64,000 nt of DNA, taken from contig CM119269.1 in NCBI GenBank assembly GCA_051294375.1, forward strand, positions 16,887,030 through 16,951,029, given 5' to 3'. Source of the DNA: Paraspadella gotoi. Lineage: Eukaryota; Chaetognatha. Shown in pieces: positions 1-11,652 of the stretch (the stretch's first letter is position 1; each line of letters begins with the position of its first letter). The translations under genes were made by a program, and so were the position numbers. The notes beneath the pieces were generated by a model. It was given only the letters and a program-made list of their open reading frames with translations. It ran no database searches and was not told the origin of the DNA.

Positions 1-3000
1 GATACAAAAACATTTTTAGAGGCGACTTGAAGTCTTTGCTTAAATGTACTGGCATCCTATATTGTTATTACTAATAAGATTCTTTATTAATCTGTTAATT
101 TCATTATTTATCAATAGACTTACATCTTCTTTAATGAATTTTATTTCGGTTCTGGGTCTGGTAGTAGCCAAGTAGTTTAAGCATACTTAATGCTTGATGA
201 CTCGTAATTCAATGCATCTGTCAATTTTTGCCTTAAAATAAGAATTGACGAAAAAGTATTTAATTTGGCTTAAGAAATAGAAAACAAATAAAATTAATAG
301 TTGATAACGAATTATAACAATAAAAGAAAAATTAAATAGTTTTATTTATCTTTAAAATAAATATAGAAAAATAATTTTGCATTCAGGGAAATTGCCTATA
401 ATTTTATTAAGAAAAATCTATTTCTTTACCTAGGCAATTTCAGTAAACACTTCTGCTCAGTTAATCCAGGCAAAATATTACCTAAGTTCACCCCTTAGAG
501 ATGGACGAACGGTGGGCGAGCGAGTTGGGCGACTAGAATTGGGGATTGTTGGAGGAGGAAGAGGAGGAGAAGGAGGAGGAGAAGAATCCAGGGGTGCTCT
601 GGGTCAACGTCTTCACGCCCAGACTAAACATTGTGATAAAATTAGAAGCCCGGACCAAAAAAAAAAATATATTTTTGTCATCTCTTTAAATCTAGTCATT
701 TTTGCTTTGGGGATATAATAGACGCTAAAGATATTCGATCGATTAATGTCAACAACGTCAAATACAAAGAAAAAACCCATGGGCTTCAGAAATACTTTGT
801 ACCCGCCCGCGAATCCGCCACGAAAACAAACGTTAAACATTAAAACTACAAACTTTACAATCGTTTTTTTTTTTTAACAAAAGCCAAAACGATAATCGTG
901 TTCGCTTCTCTGGTTGTAAAAAAAAATAAAACAGCCAACGACAATGATGAGATCGGATCCTCTCGCCCGACGCCGAAAAATTATCCCTCGTATCTTCGGG
1001 CTTGTGGAGGAGAGAGCCTTAATCGATTTCGGGCCGTTGAACCGTCAGTGGGCGTGGAAACTGCGCGAGGAGAGGAGGAGCGTTTGTTCGTCGTCGTTTT
1101 CGTCGTCGTCGGCGTCGTTTTCGTCGTCGTCGGCGTCTCCATGACAACGTCCGTCCCACCACGACGCGACGCNNNNNNNNNNTCACAACCGGAGTCGACG
1201 CCCAAAGGGGCCGCGGCGCTCTCTCCCTCTCTTGAGCGCCCGCGCGACGAAAGGGCGGCGCCGCTATGGAAACCAAAAAAAAAAATGGCGCGCCAGCGTA
1301 AGGGCGATCGAAAAAAAAGAAGCAAAAGCATACAAAGCAAAATTGATTTAATAAAATAATTACGAAACAACAAACAAACAAACAAATACATATCCAAAGA
1401 ATATTTTTTTAAAAAAAGTTCACGATGCATAAACAACCATTGCAAAAAATAGAAACGGTAGTCCATAGAACCCAATTGCGACAAGCTAGATTGCATTCTT
1501 CAACGCACTTTTCGGTCCTTACCCACTCGCATAACACCGAATGCACGCCAGAAAACATTAAAAAAAAAATAAGAAAACTAAACCAATGAACACTACTCGC
1601 GCTACTAATGCGAGGATACAAGATGAAAGTCTTCTTTCTCGCATTAACTACGTAATTCATGAAGCTGTTAATAAAAAAAAACCAAAACAAAAGAACAAAA
1701 CGTATGTATTTTGCACAATTTGCAAAATCACTCGTCCAGCGAACACAGAGAGAAGAAGTTATCGAAGTAAAAAAAAATAAAACACAACAAAATTGGAAAA
1801 ATGGAAATCGAGAATTTGATTCAATCATGACGACGACAAAAAAGCGTTTAGAAAGAAAAATGTTTTTAAACATCAAAGTAAAGAACCAAAAAGCATGACA
1901 CGAGTCTAAATTGATATACAAAACTCAAAAAGAATTGAATAAAGGCAATGATCTTTTATTAAATAAAACCAGTCGTAAAAAAAACAAAAACGAAGCAAAC
2001 AAAGTGGCAAAAACTACACATATCGCAAAAAACAAAAACAAAAACAAAAAACAAAGAGAATGCATTTACAAAGTACCAACTATGATAATTTTTTTTTTTA
2101 CAAAAAACGGCATATAAAACGTCACAGCTGAAGAAGACCCCAAAAAGAAACTTTCTACTAGGGTTTGTTGGGCATGACTTAACGCAAAAACTCGACATAA
2201 AAAATTTGATCTACGCGAATCTGATTAAACGCGCGACTTGATTAAATTAAAAAAGAAAAAAACACATCAAATTCGAGAAAAAACAAACAAACGAAATAAT
2301 TTGTCATCAAGCTGAATTTTAAAAAAAGTTGATGATGATCATAATACATTACAATTGATTCACCATGAGAAAAAAAACTTAATAAAAGCTTGGATTTGAT
2401 ACTGGGATTCGGCCGACGAAGTTGCCTACTTTTGCAGAAGGAATTTTTTTGTTATTTTCTCTCATTCAAAAAAAAATTGAAACAAATGAACACGCAAGTG
2501 TTCTTGAGACATTTTATCGACGTCCATGTTTGAGTGCCAATCTGAGAAATGAAAAAAAAAGGCGAGGGCTAAACAACTAGAGGGTTTCTAGGCCCTTTAA
2601 GGCACTACAAAAAAAGTAATTGAAGAAATAAATTTTTTCTCAAAAACAAGTAATTTTCTTGGGAAACAAATTGAAACGAACTCAAAAAAATATATATATA
2701 AAATAAAAATTCCTCTGCTAGAAACGCTGATCCTTCAACTGCGTCATTGGAAAATTAAAAAAAAAAGAAATTAAAACGAAAATTTAACGATTCGTATTTT
2801 CTTTCTACTAATCGAGAACATTGATTATTAACCATTCACTCTCATATCGGAAGAGAAAAGGATTATAACTAAACAAAATCCTCTCGTCACCCAAATATAC
2901 TTTTTCTTTTTGCGGATCATCGAACTCTTTAAATTTTTTTTCTGTTAACTTTTCTCAACATAATAATCATAACAATATACATAATCAACCAAAGTCCATG

Positions 3001-4883
3001 GGAGATCAAAATCTGATGGTGCTGAGCTTTTAAACGATAGGCGATTAACTTTAAATAACAAATTTTTCCTTAATATAGTTTTCTTAAAAATAAATATTAA
3101 AATTAAGTTTTTAAGGGGACACCGATTCCTTAAAAGTGTAGCAATAAACATAAGAAAGAAACTTTTTACAATTTTTTTAAAAATTCTTTCTTATTTTAAA
3201 AATAAAAGAGTTGCCTTTCATTTTAAAAAAACTATCACAATAGAATATCTAAAAGCTTTCTGAATGTAATTCTCTTTCCTTTCATAATTTTAACGCCTTT
3301 CGTTCGCATATCAGATTCAGACGAATAAGCATAACTACCAAAGTTCCTCATGTGTCCTTGAAAAAAGAAACTGCATTAAGTCCTTGGTCTCAAAAACTCT
3401 GAGAAAAGACGATCCTCCTCTTGCGGCAACCCGGGCGATTCAAGAAATATTCAAATTTCTTAATTTTGTCCCCCTCCTTCAAAAAAAGAATAAAAAATAA
3501 GTAAAAGAAATTAAAAACTTAAAAGCAAATTCCATCCCGAAAAGACCAAAAAAAAAAAAAACTAACCTCAGTCCCGAGTTCGGAAAAACGTGCCTTTTTT
3601 TCGTTAATTACCGCCATTTTTTGTTTTTTTGTTTTCGACTTATCGTTGTCATTGACAACGACAACGACAAACAAGAGTGCATCATAAAGTGATGATAACC
3701 CGCATGCATACCAAAAAAAAGTTACTCCATTCAACAATAGATCTGCTTATTGAATTCCAATCTCCTTGAGAGTTTCAACCAAAAAAAAAAAAGAATAACA
3801 TCGTTCTATCCCCTCTCCCTTAAAACCGATTTGGAACAAAAAAAAACGAAGCGAAAGCCAATCTACTCAAAAATTATCATCTACGATTTCATCCCCTGAA
3901 AAAAAAACGATTTGGCAAACGGTTTTTCTCTTTCTTTAATCACCGTGGCGTCAGATGGTGGTCATTTTCTTTTTTAATTCTTAAAAAAAAGAAAAATAGA
4001 TGCGAGGGGTGTAATGTGACCGGAAATTTTATGACTTGATTTATTTTTGTTATATCGTTTTCTCCCAAAGTTAAGTTAAATTAAAGTTTTCGTTTTCGTT
4101 TTCATTAATTAATTAATTAATTTTTTTTCCGCCGCCACCGTCTGACGCCGCAGTTTTCACCAAGATTTTGTTTAATAATAAAAAAAAGAAACAAACCAAA
4201 TTCCGTTACTTTTCGTTATCGGTTGCCGTTCTGCAAGCAGCAAGGATGGCATGAGTTAATCAACGGCTGTCGTCCAACTAATTGGACCAATTCTAGGATA
4301 AGGTAACCTGGAAATAGAGTAAATAGGTAATACGGTTATTCACATTCAGATTAGACAAAAATATATGTTTAAGCACTTAATCTAGTAACAAGTTGGCGTT
4401 GCATATCGGGGAAACGATTCTCGAGTTGTCTGACCCAGGTTTTATAGACCACGCCCATAAAATCCCGATGCCGATCACTTCTCTTGCCCACCCTCCATGA
4501 TCACGACTCGTGACGGTTTCCCCGCAACCGACCTGTGAAATCCCTCACCGGAAAAATTAATTTCTACAAAAAAAAAGGAAATGAGTGAAAGGAAATTAAT
4601 TTCCGTTCGACGTCGACGGAAGACGAGTTGATATTTTATCTAAATATTTTTTTAATCTAAATGTTTAATTACTTTTCCTTCTCCTGACCAAAAGAACAAA
4701 ATGGCGTAAAAATATGAGTTATGATAATTACGCTTTTTAATTAACTTTTATTCCACGGTCGATTCTTCCGTTTGAATTAGGTTAAAACGTGTTTTTAATT
4801 TTTTGTTAACGTTATCACATTGTACAACTGGTAGAGTTTTACAATGAAAATGTTTAATTTCTTAATGGAGTACAGCGCAAAAT

Positions 4884-5045
4884 NNNNNNNNNNNNNNNNN
4901 NNNNNNNNNNNNNNNNNNNNNNNNNNNNNNNNNNNNNNNNNNNNNNNNNNNNNNNNNNNNNNNNNNNNNNNNNNNNNNNNNNNNNNNNNNNNNNNNNNNN
5001 NNNNNNNNNNNNNNNNNNNNNNNNNNNNNNNNNNNNNNNNNNNNN
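4884..5045. other. Assembly gap
   Basis: Run of N, 162 bases. Confidence 1.
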
Positions 5046-5246
5046 TCCCTTGTATCTCTCTCTCACTTTTGTTCATGTGTTGGTAAAAAAAAATGATTAT
5101 CTTGTTCCAGTCTTTTATTGCTACTGTGTGAGCGGCGGCATCATCCCGTCACATCCCTCTTTTTCATAGGGTGGTCTAGATTCACTGCTCACATTTGGAT
5201 TTCACGATCGACCAATATTCCCTTCCCCTATCCCCTTTCTTCCCAT

Positions 5247-5511
5247 NNNNNNNNNNNNNNNNNNNNNNNNNNNNNNNNNNNNNNNNNNNNNNNNNNNNNN
5301 NNNNNNNNNNNNNNNNNNNNNNNNNNNNNNNNNNNNNNNNNNNNNNNNNNNNNNNNNNNNNNNNNNNNNNNNNNNNNNNNNNNNNNNNNNNNNNNNNNNN
5401 NNNNNNNNNNNNNNNNNNNNNNNNNNNNNNNNNNNNNNNNNNNNNNNNNNNNNNNNNNNNNNNNNNNNNNNNNNNNNNNNNNNNNNNNNNNNNNNNNNNN
5501 NNNNNNNNNNN
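5247..5511. other. Assembly gap
   Basis: Run of N, 265 bases. Confidence 1.
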
Positions 5512-5707
5512 CGAAAAAAAAAGGGAGAAGAACAGGAGCGAAACAAGAAAAGAGAATCGACGAAACGAAAATGTACAGTAGGAGAACAACGAGGAAAGGA
5601 GAACGAAGATAAGGGAAAAGGAGAACGAATAACGAAAGGAGAACGACGAAGATATCGAGCGCCACCTCCGTCCTTAGCTCGTCTCGGAAGGTGGCCGATC
5701 GCGAGGT

Positions 5708-5708
<1 letters not shown>

Positions 5709-5790
<82 letters not shown>

Positions 5791-5806
5791 AAGAGAAAGA
5801 AGATGA
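5709..5806 (+). repeat. (GA)n microsatellite
   Basis: About 45 GA units with one interruption near the end. Confidence 0.95.
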
Positions 5807-5959
5807 TACGTAGATATGTATGATATGTAGCTGATCGTAAAGGGAGGAAGGAGTTTCTAATATTTTTCTATATATAACCTATATTTAGAGTTAAATACTT
5901 TAAAGACCGCTCTTTTTTTCCTTTCTTGTTAATAACTAACAATAATAACTAACCTGACT

Positions 5960-6122
5960 TAGTCACGACTTTACCACTTGCCCACGACCCGTTAGGAGAA
6001 CCTCACTATTAACCGCGATTACGAGATATTTCAAACTCGGTCTCTTCATCGCGAAGTAAATCTCTTTCTCTATCGAAGACAGAAACCAATTAAAGTCGCC
6101 CGCCGACACCGCATCTCGTCGC
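5960..6122 (-). repeat. Inverted repeat pair, left arm
   Basis: The reverse complement shares TTCGATAGAGAAAGAG, TCTCGTAATCGC and AATAGTGA in the same order with 6670-6880, with degenerate sequence between. The arms face each other about 550 bases apart. Reading frames open across the arm are taken as chance. Family not recognised. Confidence 0.5.
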
Positions 6123-6669
6123 CCGAATTCTTCGCTTCGTCTCCTCCTTTTAAAAAAGAGAAATAATACCATTTTCAAAGGAGAAAAAAAATCTTCGTCT
6201 CTCTCTCTCCTTCCTCTCTTTCTCTCTCCTGCTCCCGTCCTACTTCTCTCATCCTCTCTGCGTCTTTCTCTATCTCTCTGCTCTCCTCTCTCTCTCTCTC
6301 CCGTCCCTCCATCCGATTTCTCGAGTTCCATTCCTTCGTCTCTCATACTACTTTTCCATCAGCATCACCCCTAATTCTGTTCAAAAATCATCTATCATCC
6401 CCCAATCCCCTCAACCCCCCCCTCTATATATATTAACTACCTCCACTCTCACTTCAGTCTTCATATAGATATCCATAATTTCTGGTCTTTTCCTCGCGAT
6501 TCGATAGGTCTCTGGTACGATAATGAGAGTATATAATTCTTTTTGACACTATTTTCATATATGTCATTTTTTTTTTCTCACTCTTATGCGAGACAATGAG
6601 GTAGTCTTGAGTGTGTATTTCCTATCTTTTATTAAACAGGACATGGAAGACGAAGCGGACAATCCAGGA

Positions 6670-6880
6670 GCGACGGAGGGATGCTGTGTGTGTCGTACGG
6701 CGGCAGATCGGTTAACTGTGTTCTGTGCGTTCGATAGAGAAAGAGAATTGTACCTTCGGCGTTATGAGAGGAGAGCCGGAGGTCTGCAATAATCTCGTAA
6801 TCGCTACGCGGGGCTGGAAATAGTGAAAGTGGATTCCTAATGGTTGTCGAGTGGCATTAAGATTTCCAGAGTAGTAACCA
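6670..6880 (+). repeat. Inverted repeat pair, right arm
   Basis: Partner of 5960-6122. It shares GATGC-TGTGT, TTCGATAGAGAAAGAG, CTCGTAATCGC, AATAGTGA and CCTAATGG. A 49-codon frame starting at the ATG at 6643 runs through it. Because its partner is an inverted non-coding copy, I treat the frame as incidental. Confidence 0.5.
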
Positions 6881-7690
6881 GCATGTCGTCGTAGACTCAC
6901 CATTTAAGCAAGACGTTAGTCTAAGTATATTAATCGGGTAGATTTATTGCTAACAGAGTAAAGAGGCAAAACATATTCGAGTACAGGCCCACAAGGACCT
7001 TTTAATAAAAAGACATAGTGTGTAGTCCTAACTGCTGATAGATATATAGATTGTGTCATGAGTAGTATAATTGATTGGTAGTAGAATCCTTGTGCTTCGT
7101 TTCCGCGTCTATTTTGGGAGGATTGTGGTCTATAGGACTATATTTAAAGTTAAATAAATTGACCAATGTTTTTGTTAGTATTTGCCCTAAACGCTTAACG
7201 ACTTTCATTCTTTTTAGAATACATTCGCTANNNNNNNNNNNNNNNNNNNNNNNNNAAGAATGCCATTCCACTATTTCGTCTTGATAAAGAGATGCGAGTC
7301 TACGACGGCTGAGGTTTCGCGAAAGAAAAACAGAGAGGCGTGGCCGCGTGGCGGCGTGGCGGCGTGGCGGGAGAACGCCGATAAAACTCGAGCGAAAAAC
7401 ATCGGGAAAAGAAAAAAAGAGGAAAAAAAGATAGAAATGGGACAGAGAGCAGAAAAAAAAGAGAGGAAAAGAAAAAAAATGAATATCAAGGGAGACAGTA
7501 AAAAAAGAGAAAAGAAAAAGATGGTTTCGAGCTGGAGAAAAGCAAAAATAGAAAATCAGATGGAGCAAAAATGTTAAAAGAAAGTTGAAAACGAAAAAAA
7601 AAGAGAAGAAATAAATAAATAAAGAAAGAAATAAAGAAAGAAAGAAAGATAGCAATTAAAGAAATTAAAGAAAGAAAGAAATAAAGATAA

Positions 7691-8165
<475 letters not shown>

Positions 8166-8229
8166 GAAAGAAAGAAAAGATAAGAAGAAAGAAAGAAAGA
8201 AAGAAAAGAAAAAAGAAAGAAAGAAAGAA

Positions 8230-8555
8230 AAGAAAGAGAAGAAAGACACGCACATATGCGGAGAGAGAGAGAGCAGAGAAGAGAGAGAGAGGAGAGAGAG
8301 AGATGAGAGAAGGAAGGAGATATGAGCAGATGGTAATGATGAAAGAAGAAAGAAGAAGCAATAAAGAAATAAAGAAAGAAAAGAAATAATGAAAGAAAGA
8401 AAAGAAAAAAGAAAGAGAAAGAAAGAAAGAAAGACAAGAAAAGAAAAGAAAGAAAGAAAGAAAATGACGGAGAGAGAGAGAAGAAGAGCAGAGAGAGAGA
8501 GAGTGAGAGAGAGAGAGAGAGAGAAAGAGTAGAGAGAAGAGAGAGAAGAGAGAAG
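8230..8555 (+). repeat. Mixed (GA)n / (GAAA)n repeat
   Basis: Compound purine repeat continuing the flank of the poly-A block. Confidence 0.85.
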
Positions 8556-8874
8556 CCGACGACGCCTAGTTCGAGTACTCTTCGCAGAACGAGACCGTGA
8601 TCTAGCGATCGCGGCGAACGAGAGAGAGGTAGATCTGTTCAGAGATGGAAATTTGCGTATGCGAGACAACATCGTCCTCGACAGCCGTACCCGAGGTCTC
8701 GCTCTGTCGATCCGAATGGAGCTTTGCGGGCTGCGGAGGGAACGGGCCCTACGGTGGATATCCTCCGCGCCTGCGTGAAACGGGGCGAGAAACGACGGCG
8801 GCAGAATGAAGAGAAACGCTGATCAATCAATTTGCGCCGACGTTTCAAAGGCCGGGGCGGCTCGAATGCTGAGG

Positions 8875-9960
8875 AGCTAAAAAGGAGAAGGGGCAGTTTG
8901 GGTGTTAAGAAGGAGTTTTTGGCGCGGAGAATGCTAATAAGGATGAAGGGCGAGGAGCGAGGCTAAAATGAGATTGGAAGGTGCGAGCCTAAAAAGAGGA
9001 GTAGACAGGGCTGAGAGGCAGCTAAAAAGGCAGAAGGGGCGCGAGGAGCTTACAAGGAGACAAGGGAGGTAGAGAGTTCAAATCAGGAGGATGTGCACGA
9101 GGAGCTTAGAAAGGAGAAGGCGTGGAGGAGCGTAAAATGAGAAGGGGCGTTAGGAGTCTCTTCAAAAAGAGATGGAGGCGGACGGAGCTAAAAGGAGAAG
9201 GCGTGTAGGAAGGAGCTCAAAATGGAGATTTGGGGAAGGTGGCAGCTAAAAAGTGAGAAGGGTTGGAAGGTAGCCTAAAAAGGGAGACAGGGGCGGAAGA
9301 TAGCTAAACATAGAGAGAAAGGAGGGTAGGCGAGTTCAAAAAGAGCACTATGGTGCGGTAGGAGCTAAATAAGAGAGAAGGTGTGTGGAGAGCTAAAAAG
9401 GAGAAGGGGCGTATGGAGTTTCAAAGGAGATGGTCGCGTCCGGCGAGCTAGTAAAAGCGAGAAAGGGAAGTGGAGGAGCTAAAAATGAGAATCGGGTGGC
9501 TGGTAGCTAAAAAAAGGAGAGAATAGTGGAGGAGCTAACAAGGAGAAGCGGGCGGTAGGATGCTAACAAGGAGGAAGGCGTGATATAGGAGTTAAAATAG
9601 GAGAGATGGTGCAAGAGGAGCTAAGAAAGGATAAGGGGTTGTGAGGAGCTTAAAATGCCATTGAAGGGCGTCATAGATGTAGGAGGCCGTAGAAAAGGAG
9701 AAGGAGGTGGTAGGAGCATAAGAATGGAGAAGGGGCAGTAGGGCTAAAGAGATTGGCAGTGAGAAAGGAGATGGGCGGCTGAGTGCTTTAAAAATTGAGA
9801 CGGGGTCGGAGGAAATGAAATGGAGTTGGGGCGAAGAGTTACAAAGATGGGGCTTGAGAATTAAAAGATTGTGGGCAGTTAGTGTTAAGCTAAACGTTAT
9901 GGTGTAAAAAATAAAAAGGGGCAAAGGAGTTGAAAATTAAAATGAGTTTTCTCGGAAGAT
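8875..9960 (+). repeat. Degenerate minisatellite, unit about 28 bases
   Basis: Roughly 35-40 imperfect copies of a unit like GGAGCTAAAAAGGAGAAGGG followed by GCG and a short variable part. Units differ in length by one to several bases and decay toward the right end. No coding capacity. The indel-rich variation may be partly uncorrected long-read error. Confidence 0.85.
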
Positions 9961-10439
9961 TGATTTTTAGAGGAGGGACAGGGTAGAGTCGTCAAAATAA
10001 TAGGCAAAGATTAAAAGTGGAATCGTCGGAAATGTTTAAGATATTGCATAGCATACATATCGTAGCACCCTTCTCTTCAAGGGATTTAACGCCAGCTGGT
10101 TGCAATTGTATAAATTAGCTTCATCTTTTTCTTCTATTCGGTAATATTGTCAAATTTAATGAATAAAATATATCTTGGATAATTATTCCTATTTCTGTCA
10201 TCAATACAAATAAAAGTAATAAATAGCTGCGGATCTCAGCATTGAGCTAGCCTCCCGAAGCAATATCTTTTAGAATCGCTTTAAGAAACTTATTCCCTTC
10301 TCTGCGGCAAATATTCTTTCAACAAGAATCGGAAATGTTTTCTTGCTCACATTAAAAATCATTTTCTATTTTTGGCAAGAAGGTATATTTATATTATTTC
10401 CTTTCTTTTCGTTGTGTATAAATAGTTAGAGAAAACAAA

Positions 10440-10530
10440 GTTTGTTTTTTGATAACAACGATTTTTATTTACATTGGACATGTTTCGGCTCTTGCTTTAA
10501 GCCTTCATCAGCGTTTGTCTCAATAACCAA
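10440..10530 (+). mobile_element. Possible retroelement terminus motif
   Basis: ATTGGACATGTTTCGGCTC, then a small hairpin (GGCT...AGCC) and CTTCATCAG. From memory, similar 'TTTCGGCTC...GAGCCTTCATCAG' motifs recur near the ends of Penelope-like and other invertebrate elements. No reverse transcriptase reading frame is nearby, so at most a relic. Confidence 0.3.
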
Positions 10531-10626
10531 TTTTTCTCTCAAGAAAGTATAATTATTTACTAAATACTAAGTAATATATTTTTCGCCGCGGCTGTTTGTC
10601 TGTGAATAATTTCTTTCATCTTTAAA

Positions 10627-10797
10627 NNNNNNNNNNNNNNNNNNNNNNNNNNNNNNNNNNNNNNNNNNNNNNNNNNNNNNNNNNNNNNNNNNNNNNNNNN
10701 NNNNNNNNNNNNNNNNNNNNNNNNNNNNNNNNNNNNNNNNNNNNNNNNNNNNNNNNNNNNNNNNNNNNNNNNNNNNNNNNNNNNNNNNNNNNNNNNN
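10627..10797. other. Assembly gap
   Basis: Run of N, 171 bases. Confidence 1.
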
Positions 10798-11036
10798 TAA
10801 TAATGAAATTAATATTTAAAAATAATTTTGTTAATTTATTTTTTGAAAAGTTTATGAGCTGATAATAAAATGGATATGTTACAAACATAGTTTACAATTT
10901 TTTATAGTCTCAACCATTAGAGCGCGGGAAAAACGTTTCTTGCTACTTAACAAAAAATAATACTTTCCCCTGCTCCCCCCTTTCCACCGCTCATCGATGA
11001 AAACGTTTTTATCGCCGCAGAGAAATGGGATTAAAT

Positions 11037-11068
<32 letters not shown>

Positions 11069-11112
11069 CTCGTCTCTCCCTCTCGTCTCTCTTCTCTCTC
11101 TCTCTCTCTCTT
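11037..11112 (+). repeat. (CT)n microsatellite
   Basis: CT repeats interrupted by CGT/CCT triplets. Confidence 0.9.
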
Positions 11113-11552
11113 CTTATTAGTAAAACGGATTCTTTCTAAACGATTTAATAGGAGGATGCCTCTCTCGTTGGCGGGATCCGTTATCACAATTCCCCCGACG
11201 ATCCGGCTCCGGGAGAAATTCAAACCATGTATCGCTTAATTCCCGTTGAACCATTAATAATTGGAGGAAAGATCCTTTTCTCTCTCTCGATTCCTTTTAC
11301 TCGTGGCTCCCTCTCTCTCTCTCTATCGTTGTTCTCTTTTCTAACCGCAGCCATTTTCTTTTCCTCCTTCTTCCGTCTACCGTCTTTTTTTTCTTTCCTT
11401 TTTCCTCCTTTTTTTCTTTTTTCTCCTTTTCGAGTGTGAGAAAAAAAAAAAAGAAAACTAATTTTCGATTTTCGAACGCTTAAATTCCTTCCGGTTGAAA
11501 AAGAGCTGATGCTTGTTTTGATTGGCAATTTATTCACCGCTGAGTTGATCGG

Positions 11553-11561
11553 AGAAAGAGG

Positions 11562-11607
<46 letters not shown>

Positions 11608-11652
11608 AGTGAAGAGATGAGAGAGAGAGAGAGGGAGAGGAAGAGAGACGAG
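11553..11652 (+). repeat. (GA)n microsatellite
   Basis: Interrupted GA repeat. Confidence 0.9.

Larger units (their letters stand above)
1..5700. other. AT-rich stretch without a supported gene
   Basis: Mostly AT-rich with many A runs. A CpG-rich patch at 950-1310 (with a 10-N gap at 1173) contains GTC/CGT triplets and could be a promoter or first exon, but no start, splice pair or family signal decides it. Short frames elsewhere are low complexity. Confidence 0.6.

Noticed and set aside
6643-6792. Small plus-strand frame with GCCVCRTAADRLTVFC, which at first sight resembles a zinc-binding (ZAD-like) start
   Set aside because: The DNA pairs with an inverted, non-coding copy at 5960-6122, and the frame stops soon after. 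Treated as repeat sequence.
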